Shown here: positions 33,578 to 45,080 of the stretch, in pieces
Layout of the letters: each line of letters opens with the position of its first letter
How positions within the stretch are numbered: position 1 is the first letter of the stretch
Assembly: GCA_022578965.1 (NCBI GenBank)
Contig: MU400551.1
Coordinates: forward strand, 279,307 to 343,306
DNA: 64,000 nt
Reading direction: 5' to 3'
Source of the DNA: Xylaria sp. FL1777
Taxonomy: Eukaryota > Ascomycota > Sordariomycetes > Xylariales > Xylariaceae
Notes under the pieces: model-generated
Told to the model about the DNA's origin: nothing
What the model saw: the letters and a program-made list of their open reading frames with translations, nothing else
The model's database searches: none
Made by a program: the position numbers and the translations under genes

Positions 33578-36186
33578 TTATGAAGGGAACATCTCCTTCC
33601 AGAGGTCCATGTCCCAGCTTTGGTCACTTATGACGGCGGGATCGAACTGAGTCCTGTCTAGGTAGAAACTACTGCTGGAGGACGATGCTTGCCCTATGGT
33701 TGTGCTCATTGGATCGGTGATGGGAGTAGACACTCCAAAGGACATCAATTCGGCTTCTCCAAGTGGGCGTCGATGCTCTTTGTCTGAGGCTGATGATATT
33801 GAAGATGCTAGCGAGAAACCACGGCTGGAGCGTAGGTGTACGATATTATCACCACCATTTGATATCGTAACCGAGGGAGTGGAGTGACTATGCGGGCCAG
33901 AACTTGGTGGATTAACATAATTCGGTATAGGCTGTACTTGATGATCGGGTATATTGAGGGATTTGTGTGTGGTTCCTCCGATGGTCTCAAGGACCTGGAG
34001 TAACCAGTTTATGCACACCCCTAGTCGACTAAGATAAGTTTGGGGCAAGTCAGGATGCTGTAAAGGTTTTATGGAATGATTGATGTACCGAAAGAGCTCG
34101 ATATCATCGCTCACGGTCTCATCCGGGGGCCCTCCTCTTCCCATATATTGTAAATGAAAGCGGACCAGCTCAGTGAATGAGGCAATAGGGTAGTTCTGGA
34201 GCATGCGGGCCAAGGACGCTAGGCCTGGAGTAGTGACTGGCCTGCTCACGATGCTGGCAATTACCCTGAGACTCGCACGTGCATGATCAAGCATTTGCCG
34301 GTGAACGTGACTTTTCCAATCGCAGCGCAGTATCAATACTTGAGTGATGTGATAACAATAATTCAGCTCGAGACGGCGAGGCTCTATCTTTTGGTCGAAA
34401 CCTGAGTCGGCTGGTTCCAGCAGTTCGCCATAGCGTTGAGTCCAGGATACTACCAAGTCATTCATTACCAAGACTCTCTGCGCACGAGCCTTTGCATTAG
34501 CAAGTGAAGCCCGCGTAGAGTAGAGCGTCAGGTATATCTCCTCCCAAATGCGCATCATGTGATCGAATGCACAGTTTAACTTCATACTTGGTGATTGATC
34601 ACCGGCGGTGTTATCCGGCTGTATTTCGGAGTCAAAGAGATACAAGTCGCATGGCTGGCCAGTAAGAAAAGTACGACACTTATCCATAGCGTACAAAGCT
34701 CGAAAAAGACGATCTCGGTCGCCCCTTTCGAGTCCTTGCGCGTGGCTTTCGGACGTTGACGACCGATGAAGTTCGATAATATGGGCGAGGTGACATACGG
34801 TTTGGCAAGCCTTCTCAAACACGGCGCTCTTATAGAATTCTTTGCCTACAAGAGCCTAGTTCCCAGACATCCGGAGCAAAAATTAGTGTCTCGTTTCACT
34901 TCGTAAACATGTAGGTAAGAAAACGAGCATACAAGAGTTAACAGGGCTTGAATATTGATAACCGAGGGGCGCGTAAACGAGTCGAGATTGGCGATGGCGC
35001 GGTCGCAATTGCGGAGAAAGGAAGACATAAGCTCATGATGCATGCTTTTGGGATGGGATTTGGAGATGCTGGCGACCTGGGCTTCGAGCCCGAGGCCCAA
35101 TAGGACTATATTCGTGAAGATAAGAGCCCATGGACTGTTTTCAATCGGTTGCTCCGTAGCATAGTGTGCATCCACGGCGTGACGAAGCTCTGCTTCGTCA
35201 AATATTGGGAAGGAGGTGTTGAAGCTGCAGAGAAAGCTCTCAATGAACAGATCCACCATCAGACGGGGCGGAGTAGAGACTGGACGGTTATCGTCAATGA
35301 CACCCGGATCTGGACAGGGTATCTCAAAAGGAAACGAACTTCTCAAGTTCTGTAGAGCGACTTGTACACCGACGTCTTGGGACCCGTTAGGGGCATCTTT
35401 GCCATCATGATGGCCAATCATGCCCGAAATCTGACCCGCGACACCTTGTATCAATGACATGGAAGCCGGGGAGTCGATTGTGCGCTCTCCGCCGTTATCC
35501 CGAGTCGAGCTATTATGTAGAAAATGGTCATCTTCTAGCAAAGAGTCCTCATTGTCAGGGAAGTCGAATACAAGGCTATTGGTACTTGGGAGACTGAAGG
35601 GGCCACTGCTCTGGACACCATGACGAAGGGCGGCTAAAGCAGATGTCGCTGAAGGGGATGTACTTGCAGTCGTAATAGCCGTGGTGACGCCCATGTTACT
35701 GCTGGTATGGCGACTGCTACCCGTGGTGAGGCAATGTGTCCCGCAGGCCCCAGAAAGGCAGGCGTTCCCATGGCAGTAGGGTCGAACCACGATGTCCCGT
35801 GTCAAGCTGGCCAGCTGATTAAGTGTTTGGTGAACTTCGTCGAGGCGATCCATGACTATGGAAAAATCATCTCGGAGCTGCTTGGTGTGGTTGACGCGCC
35901 TGAATGTACTCGACCAGCTGCAAAAGGCGCCAGCCTTTCGACAGTTGGAACATTCGGGCTGTTGCCGATCACAGCGCACCTTTCTAGACCTGCATTGATC
36001 ACAGGCGGCTGGGGGGTTATCATCGTTGCGGGACCTTTGCCTCTTGACTGTGTCCCGGCCACGGCTCCCGGCTGTGATTGCATCGGTATTGGTGTTGCTC
36101 CTATTGCTGCTGGTGTCGCTATTGCTATTACAATCAGCGGCACTCGTGGTCTGGTTGGAGGGACGCCCTCTCTGAGTAAAGGCCAT
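33578..36186 (-). CDS. Zn2Cys6 transcription factor with fungal_trans domain, 2 exons, 843 aa
   Basis: Exon 1 is 34933-36186 (ATG at 36186, MAFTQRGRPSNQ) and exon 2 is 33578-34855. The 77-nt intron 34856-34932 (donor GTATGC, acceptor TAG) rejoins LLTL to ALVGKEFYKSAVFEKACQT, a well-known stretch of the fungal_trans (PF04082-type) middle homology region. The N-terminus is Ser/Asn-rich with a basic KRQRSR. The binuclear cluster is at residues 62-89 with Cys at 62, 65, 72, 79, 82 and 89, spaced C-x2-C-x6-C-x6-C-x2-C-x6-C. A linker and heptad-like helix (FSIVMDRLDEVHQTLNQLAS) follow, suggesting dimerisation. The middle homology region is at about 300-600, and the C-terminus is Ser-rich and probably activating. 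It should be nuclear and bind CGG-type half sites. Targets are unknown. The neighbouring P450 and GH127 genes are possible but untested. Confidence 0.9.
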
Positions 36187-38164
36187 CGATCAGACGAGAG
36201 GAGCTATCGCACGAAAGTTTCGGGAAAACTGAGTAGATAGGTAGATAGATAGTTGAAGAACGCCATAGGTAGTCACATTCGGGACCAAGGTTGTAGTAGA
36301 CGAAAGGCACCGATCAAAGGACATAACTCAACCGGGTTACACAGAGGAGGTTTAAATACGTACTGAAGTATAGACGGTGTACACTTCCCTGTCTGCCTAC
36401 ACAGGTATGCTAAGCCTTTTCGTCACGGCACGACTCTGCACAAGTCTCCAGTCCGGACTCCGGGTGACGAGCTTTTATCTGGCGATATCTGGCGTTAGTC
36501 TGGCCAAAGCCATCGTGAGCACTACCTATCTTTGAGGCAGTAATACGGCGGGACGTAGGAGTAGATTACATGTATGCGGGCTTGCCACCTGCAGGGCCTT
36601 ACCATCAGCATGCTGGGGCGTTTGAATGCGTCGTTTCACGACATACTGTATGCAGCCCATGTCCATGGCTGGTCACTGGAATTGTCATGGAAGAAGACGG
36701 TACTCTTTACAGCACTAGGGGAAACCGTTGTTGAAGTTTATCGTCTTTGCTCGAGACATGCTTGAAGGCGATATGATCTTCGCTTATTGCTGACTGCATG
36801 CAGGTGTTACTGAGTAGGTATTATACTGCGTACACTACCTACCTAGTATAAGTATGCGTATGTGCTGACTACGCTCTATCTCCACAATTCGGTAATTCCA
36901 AAGCAAGTCATCCCATACCTACTACACATAGGTTTGTATATGTCTCATGATGTCACCGCCCGGGCGTCTATCGAAGATGAAGGCAACGTTGCTGACAAAA
37001 TAAATCAACTACTGTTTTATATAAGTCCCGTTACTCCGACCGTAAATCAACGCACAGGGTAAATGAGATTGGACAACAAGAGGTCAACAACATCTGTGCC
37101 CTTAAAGAAGCAGTTATAAAAATTAGAACTACAGTGTAGGATGTTATTTTCTTTTCTCTGTTCTTGTGTATAGACAGTATAGTATGATAAAATATCCAAA
37201 GTAGTATCCAGAGCTCGACGCCTATCATACGAGGAGTCAAGTAAAAACCCACTACGTAGGTGAATGCCTAGGCGCTAAGGTATGCCTCAGGTGAAGTTCC
37301 CTAGCTTTGATATGTCGGTAAATTTTCGTATGCCGTGCCCGGGTTTAAATTTTGAAAGCTTATTTATCATCACGGTAGTTTTGAGCCGCTACGGTCCTTA
37401 ACACGCGACACACGTGCTCAACGTACATGTAAGTACGCATACCTGGTAAGGTGATTCTTCTTACACCACCTAGTCTTTACTACCTTTAGCGAACGCCACC
37501 TACGTCTCGAATAGTACGGTGGGCCATTATACCTTTTCCGCCAAACCGCGCCCTCCTGGCCCACCTAGTTTGATCTAAGTATGCACACTATCGTATAATC
37601 CTTTCAACTACTACCCTAGTTAGGTACACTACTTACATACAGAGAGAGGTATGTATATGTTATCTTGACGATAATAATTCAAATACCCGGTCCCTTATCC
37701 AGCATCTATTTATTCTATGACCTACTGCGTACATCTACCTTGCTCCAACCTATGTGATACCTAATAGATAGAGGTTGCCGTTTAGTGTAGGGTGCCAAGC
37801 AATAAATAGAATAGGTACTCGACTTCTAGGTATCTGCCTCGATACCTCTCACACTCACCTGAGATAGAATGATCTCTTGTGTAAGCACCCAGAGCATGAA
37901 AGAACAATACCTAGGGACTTAAGACTGATAAACAGGTTAATGCACTTCATATTTTCTGTGTAACATACCATGGTATACCAATGATACCATTATCATCATA
38001 TCTAGGTATACAGTATACAGGAGGCGTGCACAGACCAAATGCCAAATGCAAACGTAATCTTCGAACTAACTTACGCGTTTGTCCCCCTTCGTACGCGTTC
38101 ACGCAGTTCTCCACAGCAGAGATACGCGCCCTCTATCTGACATTTTGAACACCAAATTCTCATC
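36187..38164. other. Intergenic region between divergent genes, no gene supported
   Basis: About 2 kb that must hold the promoters of the regulator (minus) and of the gene at 38165 (plus). It has GATA/TAGATAG repeats near 36236-36252 and several CTACCTA/TAGGTAG motifs (for example 36835-36850). No coding frame is convincing. Confidence 0.55.
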
Positions 38165-39058
38165 ATGTCCCGACCCGGTAAAAGACGCAGGGGAGAGGTA
38201 GATTGTGGTGGCTTCGGCTGTGAATACTCAGAGTGTGTCAGTTGCAGCGACGTACCTGAGGTCGCTGCCACTGCATCATTCGGCCAGCCTCAACATGTTA
38301 GACTGACACATGGGCCACCGGAATACTTAGCTTCACAATATGGACGACCGCCGCCGCCTGCAACTCATGAACCTCCTCCTAACGCGGGACATCCGGTACC
38401 AAGCTACGAATATATGATGTCCCAGCTTGACGATAATACCGTGCGCCTTATCCTTTCCAGGTTGGCCGTAACATCGCCTCCAGCACAAAGTGCTATCACA
38501 TTCTCCTACCAGCAACAAATGCGAATGATGCGAGAACGCGTGATTGACTTCAGCGACTACAGCGCACAAGCATGGCACTTGCTCAACACGAGTGAATACA
38601 CCAGAGGCAGTGGCAGCAGGCAATTTGAGGCGTCGTTTGCAGCCCGTAGTGACCTAATAGAGTGCATCATGGCCATTGGAATGGGGACGAGTCCCGAGTG
38701 CCCATACGAAACGAAGCTGAGTGCACTCGAGACGCTGCGCGAGATCGCAGAGACGGTGTTGCTGGCCGGTGACACGCTCGGCAGCGAGGTGCGCAAAGAG
38801 TTTCAGCATGAGACCTGCTTAGCTCACATCATGGTGGCACTCGTGATAACTATGACTCCGGAAGAACAGCGCCGCGCCGGCGCTCACTCGGATGCGAAGG
38901 GCACACTAGCAACTAAGATACGTTGGGTGTGCGATCAAGCACAGGCTCACTGCCTCGAGGGGTTTAGTCGTCTTCGCGATGTCCTACCCCTCTTCGCCGG
39001 TGCGCCAGACAATGCTAATGAGCCACGGCCTCCATTAAGAGGCCATGGTGTTGTATGA
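38165..39058 (+). CDS. Uncharacterised fungal protein, intronless, 297 aa
   Basis: ATG at 38165 (MSRPGKRRRGEVD), stop TGA at 39056-39058. The first 80 residues are basic then Pro-rich (GRPPPPATHEPPPNAGHPVP), with a KRRR stretch that could be a nuclear signal. From about residue 83 (YEYMMSQLDDNTVRLILSRL) to the end it is predicted helical, with a conserved-looking block CPYETKLSALETLREIAETV, EVRKEF and a TPEEQ turn. The pattern S-L-D-x-x-x-V-R-x-I-L recalls fungal proteins related to the nuclear proteasome tether Cut8/Sts1, but the likeness is weak and I do not assign it. The codon use and length of frame support a real gene. It ends about 250 bases from the AT block and shows no RIP damage. 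Confidence 0.72.
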   Translation: MSRPGKRRRGEVDCGGFGCEYSECVSCSDVPEVAATASFGQPQHVRLTHGPPEYLASQYGRPPPPATHEPPPNAGHPVPSYEYMMSQLDDNTVRLILSRLAVTSPPAQSAITFSYQQQMRMMRERVIDFSDYSAQAWHLLNTSEYTRGSGSRQFEASFAARSDLIECIMAIGMGTSPECPYETKLSALETLREIAETVLLAGDTLGSEVRKEFQHETCLAHIMVALVITMTPEEQRRAGAHSDAKGTLATKIRWVCDQAQAHCLEGFSRLRDVLPLFAGAPDNANEPRPPLRGHGVV

Positions 39059-39308
39059 TAAATGGCAGTGTGGGAGTAGATCTGGGAAGATCACGGCACT
39101 ACCTAGTGGAGGCATACAGGCATCGAACTATCAGCAATAATTACACTCAACACAGACACGAAATAATTTCAACAGCCTTTTAATCATCCGTCTTCAAGAT
39201 TAATTTTTGCCTCATCCCCCCGCGTTTTATCGACTGGAACCTTAAGCTAACTACCCCTGCCACGGGCCATCCCCTCGCGGGCCACTTTGCCTACCTAACA
39301 CTACTAGT

Positions 39309-41756
39309 TAATTGAAGCCCAATTCTTTAACAAATTAGCTCAAAATAGCTAGTTTTCTGCGTTTTTTACCAATATACAGTCTTTAGCTTCTGTATTGTTT
39401 TTTTTAATAGCTTTTTTTGTTAAATGGGCTTTATACGATTGTATGTCTAATATATATATATTAAAACAAAGTATAATAATCTTTATATTATAAGCTGTTT
39501 ATGTTTTATATGTTTAAAAGAAAAAAAGGTTTATATAAAGTAAAAGTTTTTCTTTATGTGTAAAAACTTTGCTAGCGTACAAGCTAAACTAACATTAAAA
39601 TTACCTTAGTTTATATAATAGCTTTTATATAAAGTAGTTTTTATACAAAACTTATTATATGTATTATATATAAAAATTATAACTAATAACTAGTTATTTT
39701 AACATTAGTTATTTTTTTTTTAGTTATAATTTCTTTTATATAATGCTATTTAAAAAAAATAAAAAAAAATAATTTTATAAGAAGTTAAACACTTAATACT
39801 TTAGTTTTTGCAAAAAAAAAGGTTTGTTTATATGTTTGCTTTTTTTAAACTTTGTAGTTATATAAAGCTTAGGTTTAAAAGTAATTACTTTTTAAGTAAA
39901 GCATTTAAGCTTTTATATAGTTTAATTACTGCTAATATAATTAAAGTTCTTTATTTTTATTATTATATAGCTAATTAATATTAGCTAATAGTATAAAGTA
40001 AAGTATTAGCAATAAATAATTTATATTAAAGTTAATTAAAGGTTCTTTTTTTATATAGCAGTAAGTTTAGTAATGTATTAAAGTATAAAAGCTAGGCTTT
40101 ATTTATAAAAAAAGCTTAAATTTTGCAGTGCTTTTTATTACTTTTATATTCTTAAACCTTTTACTTTATATAGCTGCTTATTTTACTATTAACTGCTTTA
40201 TATACATATATATATATTTATAATAACTTTATACTTAATTATTTTTATATATATATTTATATATATATATTTATATAATAGCTGCTTTATTATAATATAA
40301 GATTAATAATTGCTAGCTTTGCGTTATAAGCTAAAACAGTAGTTATAATGTTATATAACTATTAATTAATAATTTTAGCAATTAACTGTTTTTTTAGTTG
40401 CTATATATAAATATATATATTTGTTTTTTTTTGTATAGCTTATTGTTTAAGTAGTTTGCTAATAATTATTTATTATATAAAAAGTAATAAGTTTTAAGTT
40501 GCATTAATGCTTTTAGTTAATATTAAAGTTTAAATTTTGCATAGTGCTTTAATTATTTTTATTATAGCTTAAATAATTTATTATAAAAGCTACTTTTATA
40601 TAGTACTTATTTAGTTATATAGCACTATAATTGCTTTATATAATTAAAATGCTTATATAAACTACAAAAGCTTTTTATTTTAAAGTTATTAACAAGTAAT
40701 AAAATTTTAAAATAATATATATACTATATATATTTAGCAATTATATAATACTTATTGCAATTATTATATTTAAATAAATAAAAAGAAATTAAGTATTATA
40801 TAATAGTTTAGTAAAAAAAATAAAAAAAAATGTTAAGCACTTATATATAGCTTAAAAAATAGTTATATAAAAAGAAATATAAAATTTGCGATGTTTTATA
40901 GTTTTTAGTGTTTTTTTTAAAGTTAAATATATTTGTTTGTTGCTTTTTTATTTATTATATAATTATTGTAACAATTTTTATATAAAAATATTTTCTTAAC
41001 TTTCTTTTTTTAATTTGTTTATATAAAAGTTGTTTTTATTTTTTTTTTATAAATGCTTTTATTTGTATAGTTAGCTAGTTTATAAATACTAGGGTTTTTA
41101 ATGCTTAGTTTAGTGTTTTTTTTATAAACGTATTAGCTAAATTATTTTTACTATTAATTTATTATACTTTAAAGATCTTTTTTTTTTCGTATAATTTTTT
41201 AAGTAATATAATATTAATTATAAGGCGTTTTTTTTAGGTAGTTTCTAGTTTTATTAAATAGTTATATAACAATTTTAAGTTTAAATATAATATAGCAAAA
41301 ATTAAAAGTATTTTTAGCATAACTATAATTTTTTAAAGCGTTATATAAAAAGCTATAACGCTATTAAAACTATTTATTATGCTATATAATTTATTAGTTA
41401 ATATATTTTATATTATTTATTTATACTTGCTAAAGTTTTAATATATAATATTTTTTTTGATTTTAAAAGCTAGGTTTTTTTTTATATAGTGCTTTATTGT
41501 AAATATAATAATAAATTTAAGTTATAAAGTTATATTAGTGTTATTTGCAAATAAACCGTCCGTAAAAATAAATAGTTTTATATAGCTTAAATTTAAAAGT
41601 ATAAACGTTAATTTATAGTTATAATTATTTATTTGCTATTTAATTTTACGGTTTAAATTTTTAATATTTATTAGTGCTAAGTTAGTTATTTAAACAGTAG
41701 CTATAAAGTTATACGTAGCTTTTAATTAATAAATATTACTTATATAAGCGCTATAT
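39309..41756. mobile_element. Left arm of an older AT-rich, RIP-mutated element
   Basis: Base composition drops sharply at about 39309 (TTAATTGAAGCCCAATTCTTTAAC is split here by the change). No frame can be read. The sequence is rich in TTATATAA-like octamers, as is 57125-60477. The gypsy element that starts at 41757 has duplicated TATAT, so the two arms were once adjacent. The class of the host element is unknown. The left edge, GAAGCCCAATTC and AACAAATTAGCTC, could be a terminal inverted repeat of a DNA transposon, but its partner was not found. Confidence 0.5.
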
Positions 41757-42224
41757 TATAACGGACCTGTTATATATTAATATAACAGGTTTGCTTTTAG
41801 GGTCTTAATTTGTAAGTAATAATAAAATCCTTAACAGTAGTTCGTTAAAGAGGTTTTTAAAATACTTTTATTACTATGCATTAATAAAGGTTTTAAGGGT
41901 TTAAAAGTAATAAATATATTAGTGCTTAGTAGTTATAAAAAATTAATAACTAAAAAACTAGAACTAAGTAAATAACTAAATACAAAAAGTGCATAATTAT
42001 ATAAACAAAAAAAAAATAAAAAAAGTAGTAACTTTTTTTAAACTATTATAAGTTTAGTAAGCACTAAATTATTATAAGCTTAATAAGCTTTAAATTATTA
42101 TAAGCTTAGTAAGCTAAATAAGTTGTTATATAACTTTAGCTTTAGCTAGCAAAAAAAAAAGTGCAAAGTATATATAAAAGCATTAAGCCGCTTTAAAAGC
42201 TACCTTTATGCTAATTTTATAATA
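41757..42224 (-). repeat. LTR 1 (outer copy, 3' LTR), 468 bp
   Basis: It starts TATAACGGACC (consensus TGTAACGGACC) and ends TTTTATAATA (consensus TTTCGTAACA). It contains a perfect hairpin ACCTGTTATAT/ATATAACAGGT at 41765-41790 and three units of a roughly 27-bp minisatellite (about 42037-42122). Confidence 0.88.
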
Positions 42225-42704
42225 TTATTTTCTTTTTTTTTAAAATTATTATTTTAACAATTTTCTATAAGTACTTTTTTTTCTTTTTTTTTTTATATGT
42301 TATAATATTAAAGCGCATTAAAAGAACTAACTGCTTATTTAAAACAAAGCAAAAATTTATTTTTGCTTTTTTTATTAATTTTACTAGCTATAAAGTTATG
42401 CTTTGTTTTTACTGCTTTAATTAGTTATTAATGTATAAAATAACAAATAATATGTTTTGTTGTTTTAAATGCATATGTGTTAGCTGCTTTTATAACAAAT
42501 TAAAAGTTTTAATTAACTTAATTAATAATATAGTTTTTAAGCACTATTGTTTTAAAAAAAAAAAAAAGCAAGCAAAATAATAGCTATTTTTAGTTTAAAA
42601 AAAACTAAAATAAGCTTAAAATAGCTTTAACTTTGTTTTAAGCAAGTTAGCTTAGCTTTATATATAAAAACGTTTTTTAAAAGCAAAAAGTATTAAAATA
42701 GTTT

Positions 42705-43199
42705 TATAACGGACCTGTTATACATTAATATAACAGGTTTGCCCTAGGGGTTTTAATTTACAAGTAACAATAAAATCTTTAACAGTAGTTCGTTAAGGAG
42801 GTTTTCGGAGTACTTTTATTACTATGCATTAATAAAAGTCTTAAGGGATTAAAAGTAATAAGTATATTAGTGCTTAGCAGTTATAAAAAAATTAATAGCT
42901 AAAAAACTAGAACTAAATAAATAACTAAATACAAAAAGTGCATAATTATATAAAAAAAAAAAAGGTAAAAAAAGTAGTAATTTTTTTTAAATTATTATAA
43001 GTTTAATAAGCATTAAATTACTATAAGCTTAATAAGCTTTAAATTATTATAAGTTTAGTAAGCTTTAAATTATTATAAGCTTAATAAACTAAATAAGTTA
43101 TTATATAACTTTAGCTTTAGCTAGTAAAAAAAAAAGTGTATAGTATATATAAAAGCATTAAGCTGCTTTAAAGGCTATTTTTGTGCTAATTTTATAACA
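42705..43199 (-). repeat. LTR 2 (inner copy, 3' LTR), 495 bp
   Basis: From TATAACGGACC to TTTTATAACA, with four minisatellite units (about 42988-43095). The differences from LTR 3 are almost all transitions. Confidence 0.88.
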
Positions 43200-44759
43200 T
43201 TATTTTTTTTTTTCTAAAATTGTTATTTTAACAATTTTTCGTAAGTATTCTTTTTTCTTTTTTTTTTTATATGTTATAATATTAAAACGCATTAAAAAAA
43301 CTAACTGCTTATTTAAAACAAAGCAAAAACTTGTTTTTGCTTTCTTTATTAACTTTACTAGCTATAAAGTTATGCTTTGCTTTTATTGCTTTAATTAATT
43401 ACTAACGTATAAAATAACAAATAATATGTTTTATTGTTTTAAATGTATATACGTTAGTTGCTTTTACAACAAATTAAAAGTTTTAGTTAACTTAATTAAT
43501 AATATAATTTTTAAATACTGTTGTTTTAAAAAAAAAAAAAGCAAGCAAAGCAATAGCTATTTTTAGTTCAAAAAAAATTAAAACAAGCTTAAAATAGCTT
43601 TAATTTTGTTTTAAGCAAGTTAGCTTAACTTTGCATACAAAAATGTTTTTTAAAAGCAAAAAGTATTAAAATAGTTTAGCAAAAACTTTAGTTCTTAAAT
43701 AAACTAAACAAAATAAAACACATTAAAAAAAAACAAAAAGCGCTAGCAAAAAAGCAAAAATAACAGAAAAAATAAACTAAAGCAACATAAGCTGCTTTAT
43801 TTAAGTTTAATTAAAATTTTTTAAGCGTTTTTTTTAAAATTAACTTTTTTTTTTTAGTTTTAAGCAGTTAAAATATTAGCAGTAAAACTAACTTATAACT
43901 ATTTTAGCAATTTCTAAATGTTTTTTAAGTTTTTAAGTATTATTAACATATAAATATTTTTTTTATTTAATAAAATACTTTAAGTTATTATTGTTTTAAT
44001 AAAAATCTAGTATATTTTTAACTTTATAAACGTTTTAATTTGTTTTTATTTTTAGTTATGTTTTAATAAATATTTTAATAAGTGCTAGTTTTAATAAAAA
44101 AATATAAAAAATAAAGTAAATTTGCATATTCTTTAGTAATAATAGTTTATAGTTAATAAATAAAATAACTTTTTTAATTTTAAAAAAGCTAAGTTTTTTA
44201 AATTTTAATTTATTGCTTAGTTGTTTTGTTTTAATTTAAAAAATATTAATATTTGCATTTTGTTTTTGTTATAACAAGTAAACCTTATTTTCTTTTTTAA
44301 AAGTTAGTTCTTTAGTTTGTTTTTTATTATAATATATTAATATCTATTGTTATAAAAATTAAAAGCGTAATTATAGTTTAGCTTATAATATTTTAATTTT
44401 TATTACAATAGTTTTTGCTTAAAGTATTATAGTTAAAATAGCAAATATTTTTATTAATATTTTTTTTTGTTTTTTAATAATTACTTGCTATTTATAAATA
44501 GCTTTATATAAAAATATGTTTATATTTTTATTTGTTAATATATTATATAAAATTTATGCTATTAATAATAGTTTTATTTAATTGTTTTATTAATAGTTAA
44601 TATAACTTTATAAATATTATTTTAATATTTAGTTTAATTTTTTTGTTTGTTTATTTGTTTATAAGTAGTAAGCAGTTAAAAACTTTAGTTTAATACTAAT
44701 AAATTTAAAAAAACTAGTTTTAAACTTAAAAGTAAACAATTTATTTTAGTTTAAAACAA

Positions 44760-45080
44760 TTTTTTTTAATAGCTTATGTTTATTTAAATATTAGCATATA
44801 AAAGCGTATACAAGTTATTTAGCTATTATATCTTTTTTAAACAGTAAAAAATAAACGTATTTAGTAAGTTTATTAACAATAATTTATATTTTATTATATT
44901 ATATTTCTATAACTAAATTAATTAATAAAAATAATACTATAATAAAATTTCAAGCAATAATATGCTATACTTATTTAAGTATTTATATAAGTTATAACAA
45001 TTTATAAAGCTTATATTAAGCTACTTTAGCTTTATTACAAATATTGCACTTTTTTATAATAAATTTAACTATGTTTTATA
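44760..45080 (-). pseudogene. Ty3/gypsy integrase remnant (inner copy)
   Basis: A minus-strand frame gives KKCNICNKAKVA (45020-45056), the C-x2-C end of the HHCC finger, then HIIAxNFIIVL, the block around the first catalytic Asp, and INLVIE...VNKLTKYVYFLLFKK (44831-44870), the V-D-x-L-T-K-x-x-H-F block. Stops sit where Arg, Gln and Trp codons are expected. Matching remnants occur at about 51490-51810 and 62530-62860. Confidence 0.83.

Noticed and set aside
35707..36240. 177-codon plus-strand frame
   Set aside because: It is antisense to the low-complexity N-terminus of the Zn2Cys6 regulator, which explains its length.
42988..43095. Regularly spaced repeats that might suggest a CRISPR array
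   Set aside because: The roughly 27-bp units are directly adjacent without spacers and lie inside an LTR of a fungal retrotransposon; this is a minisatellite.
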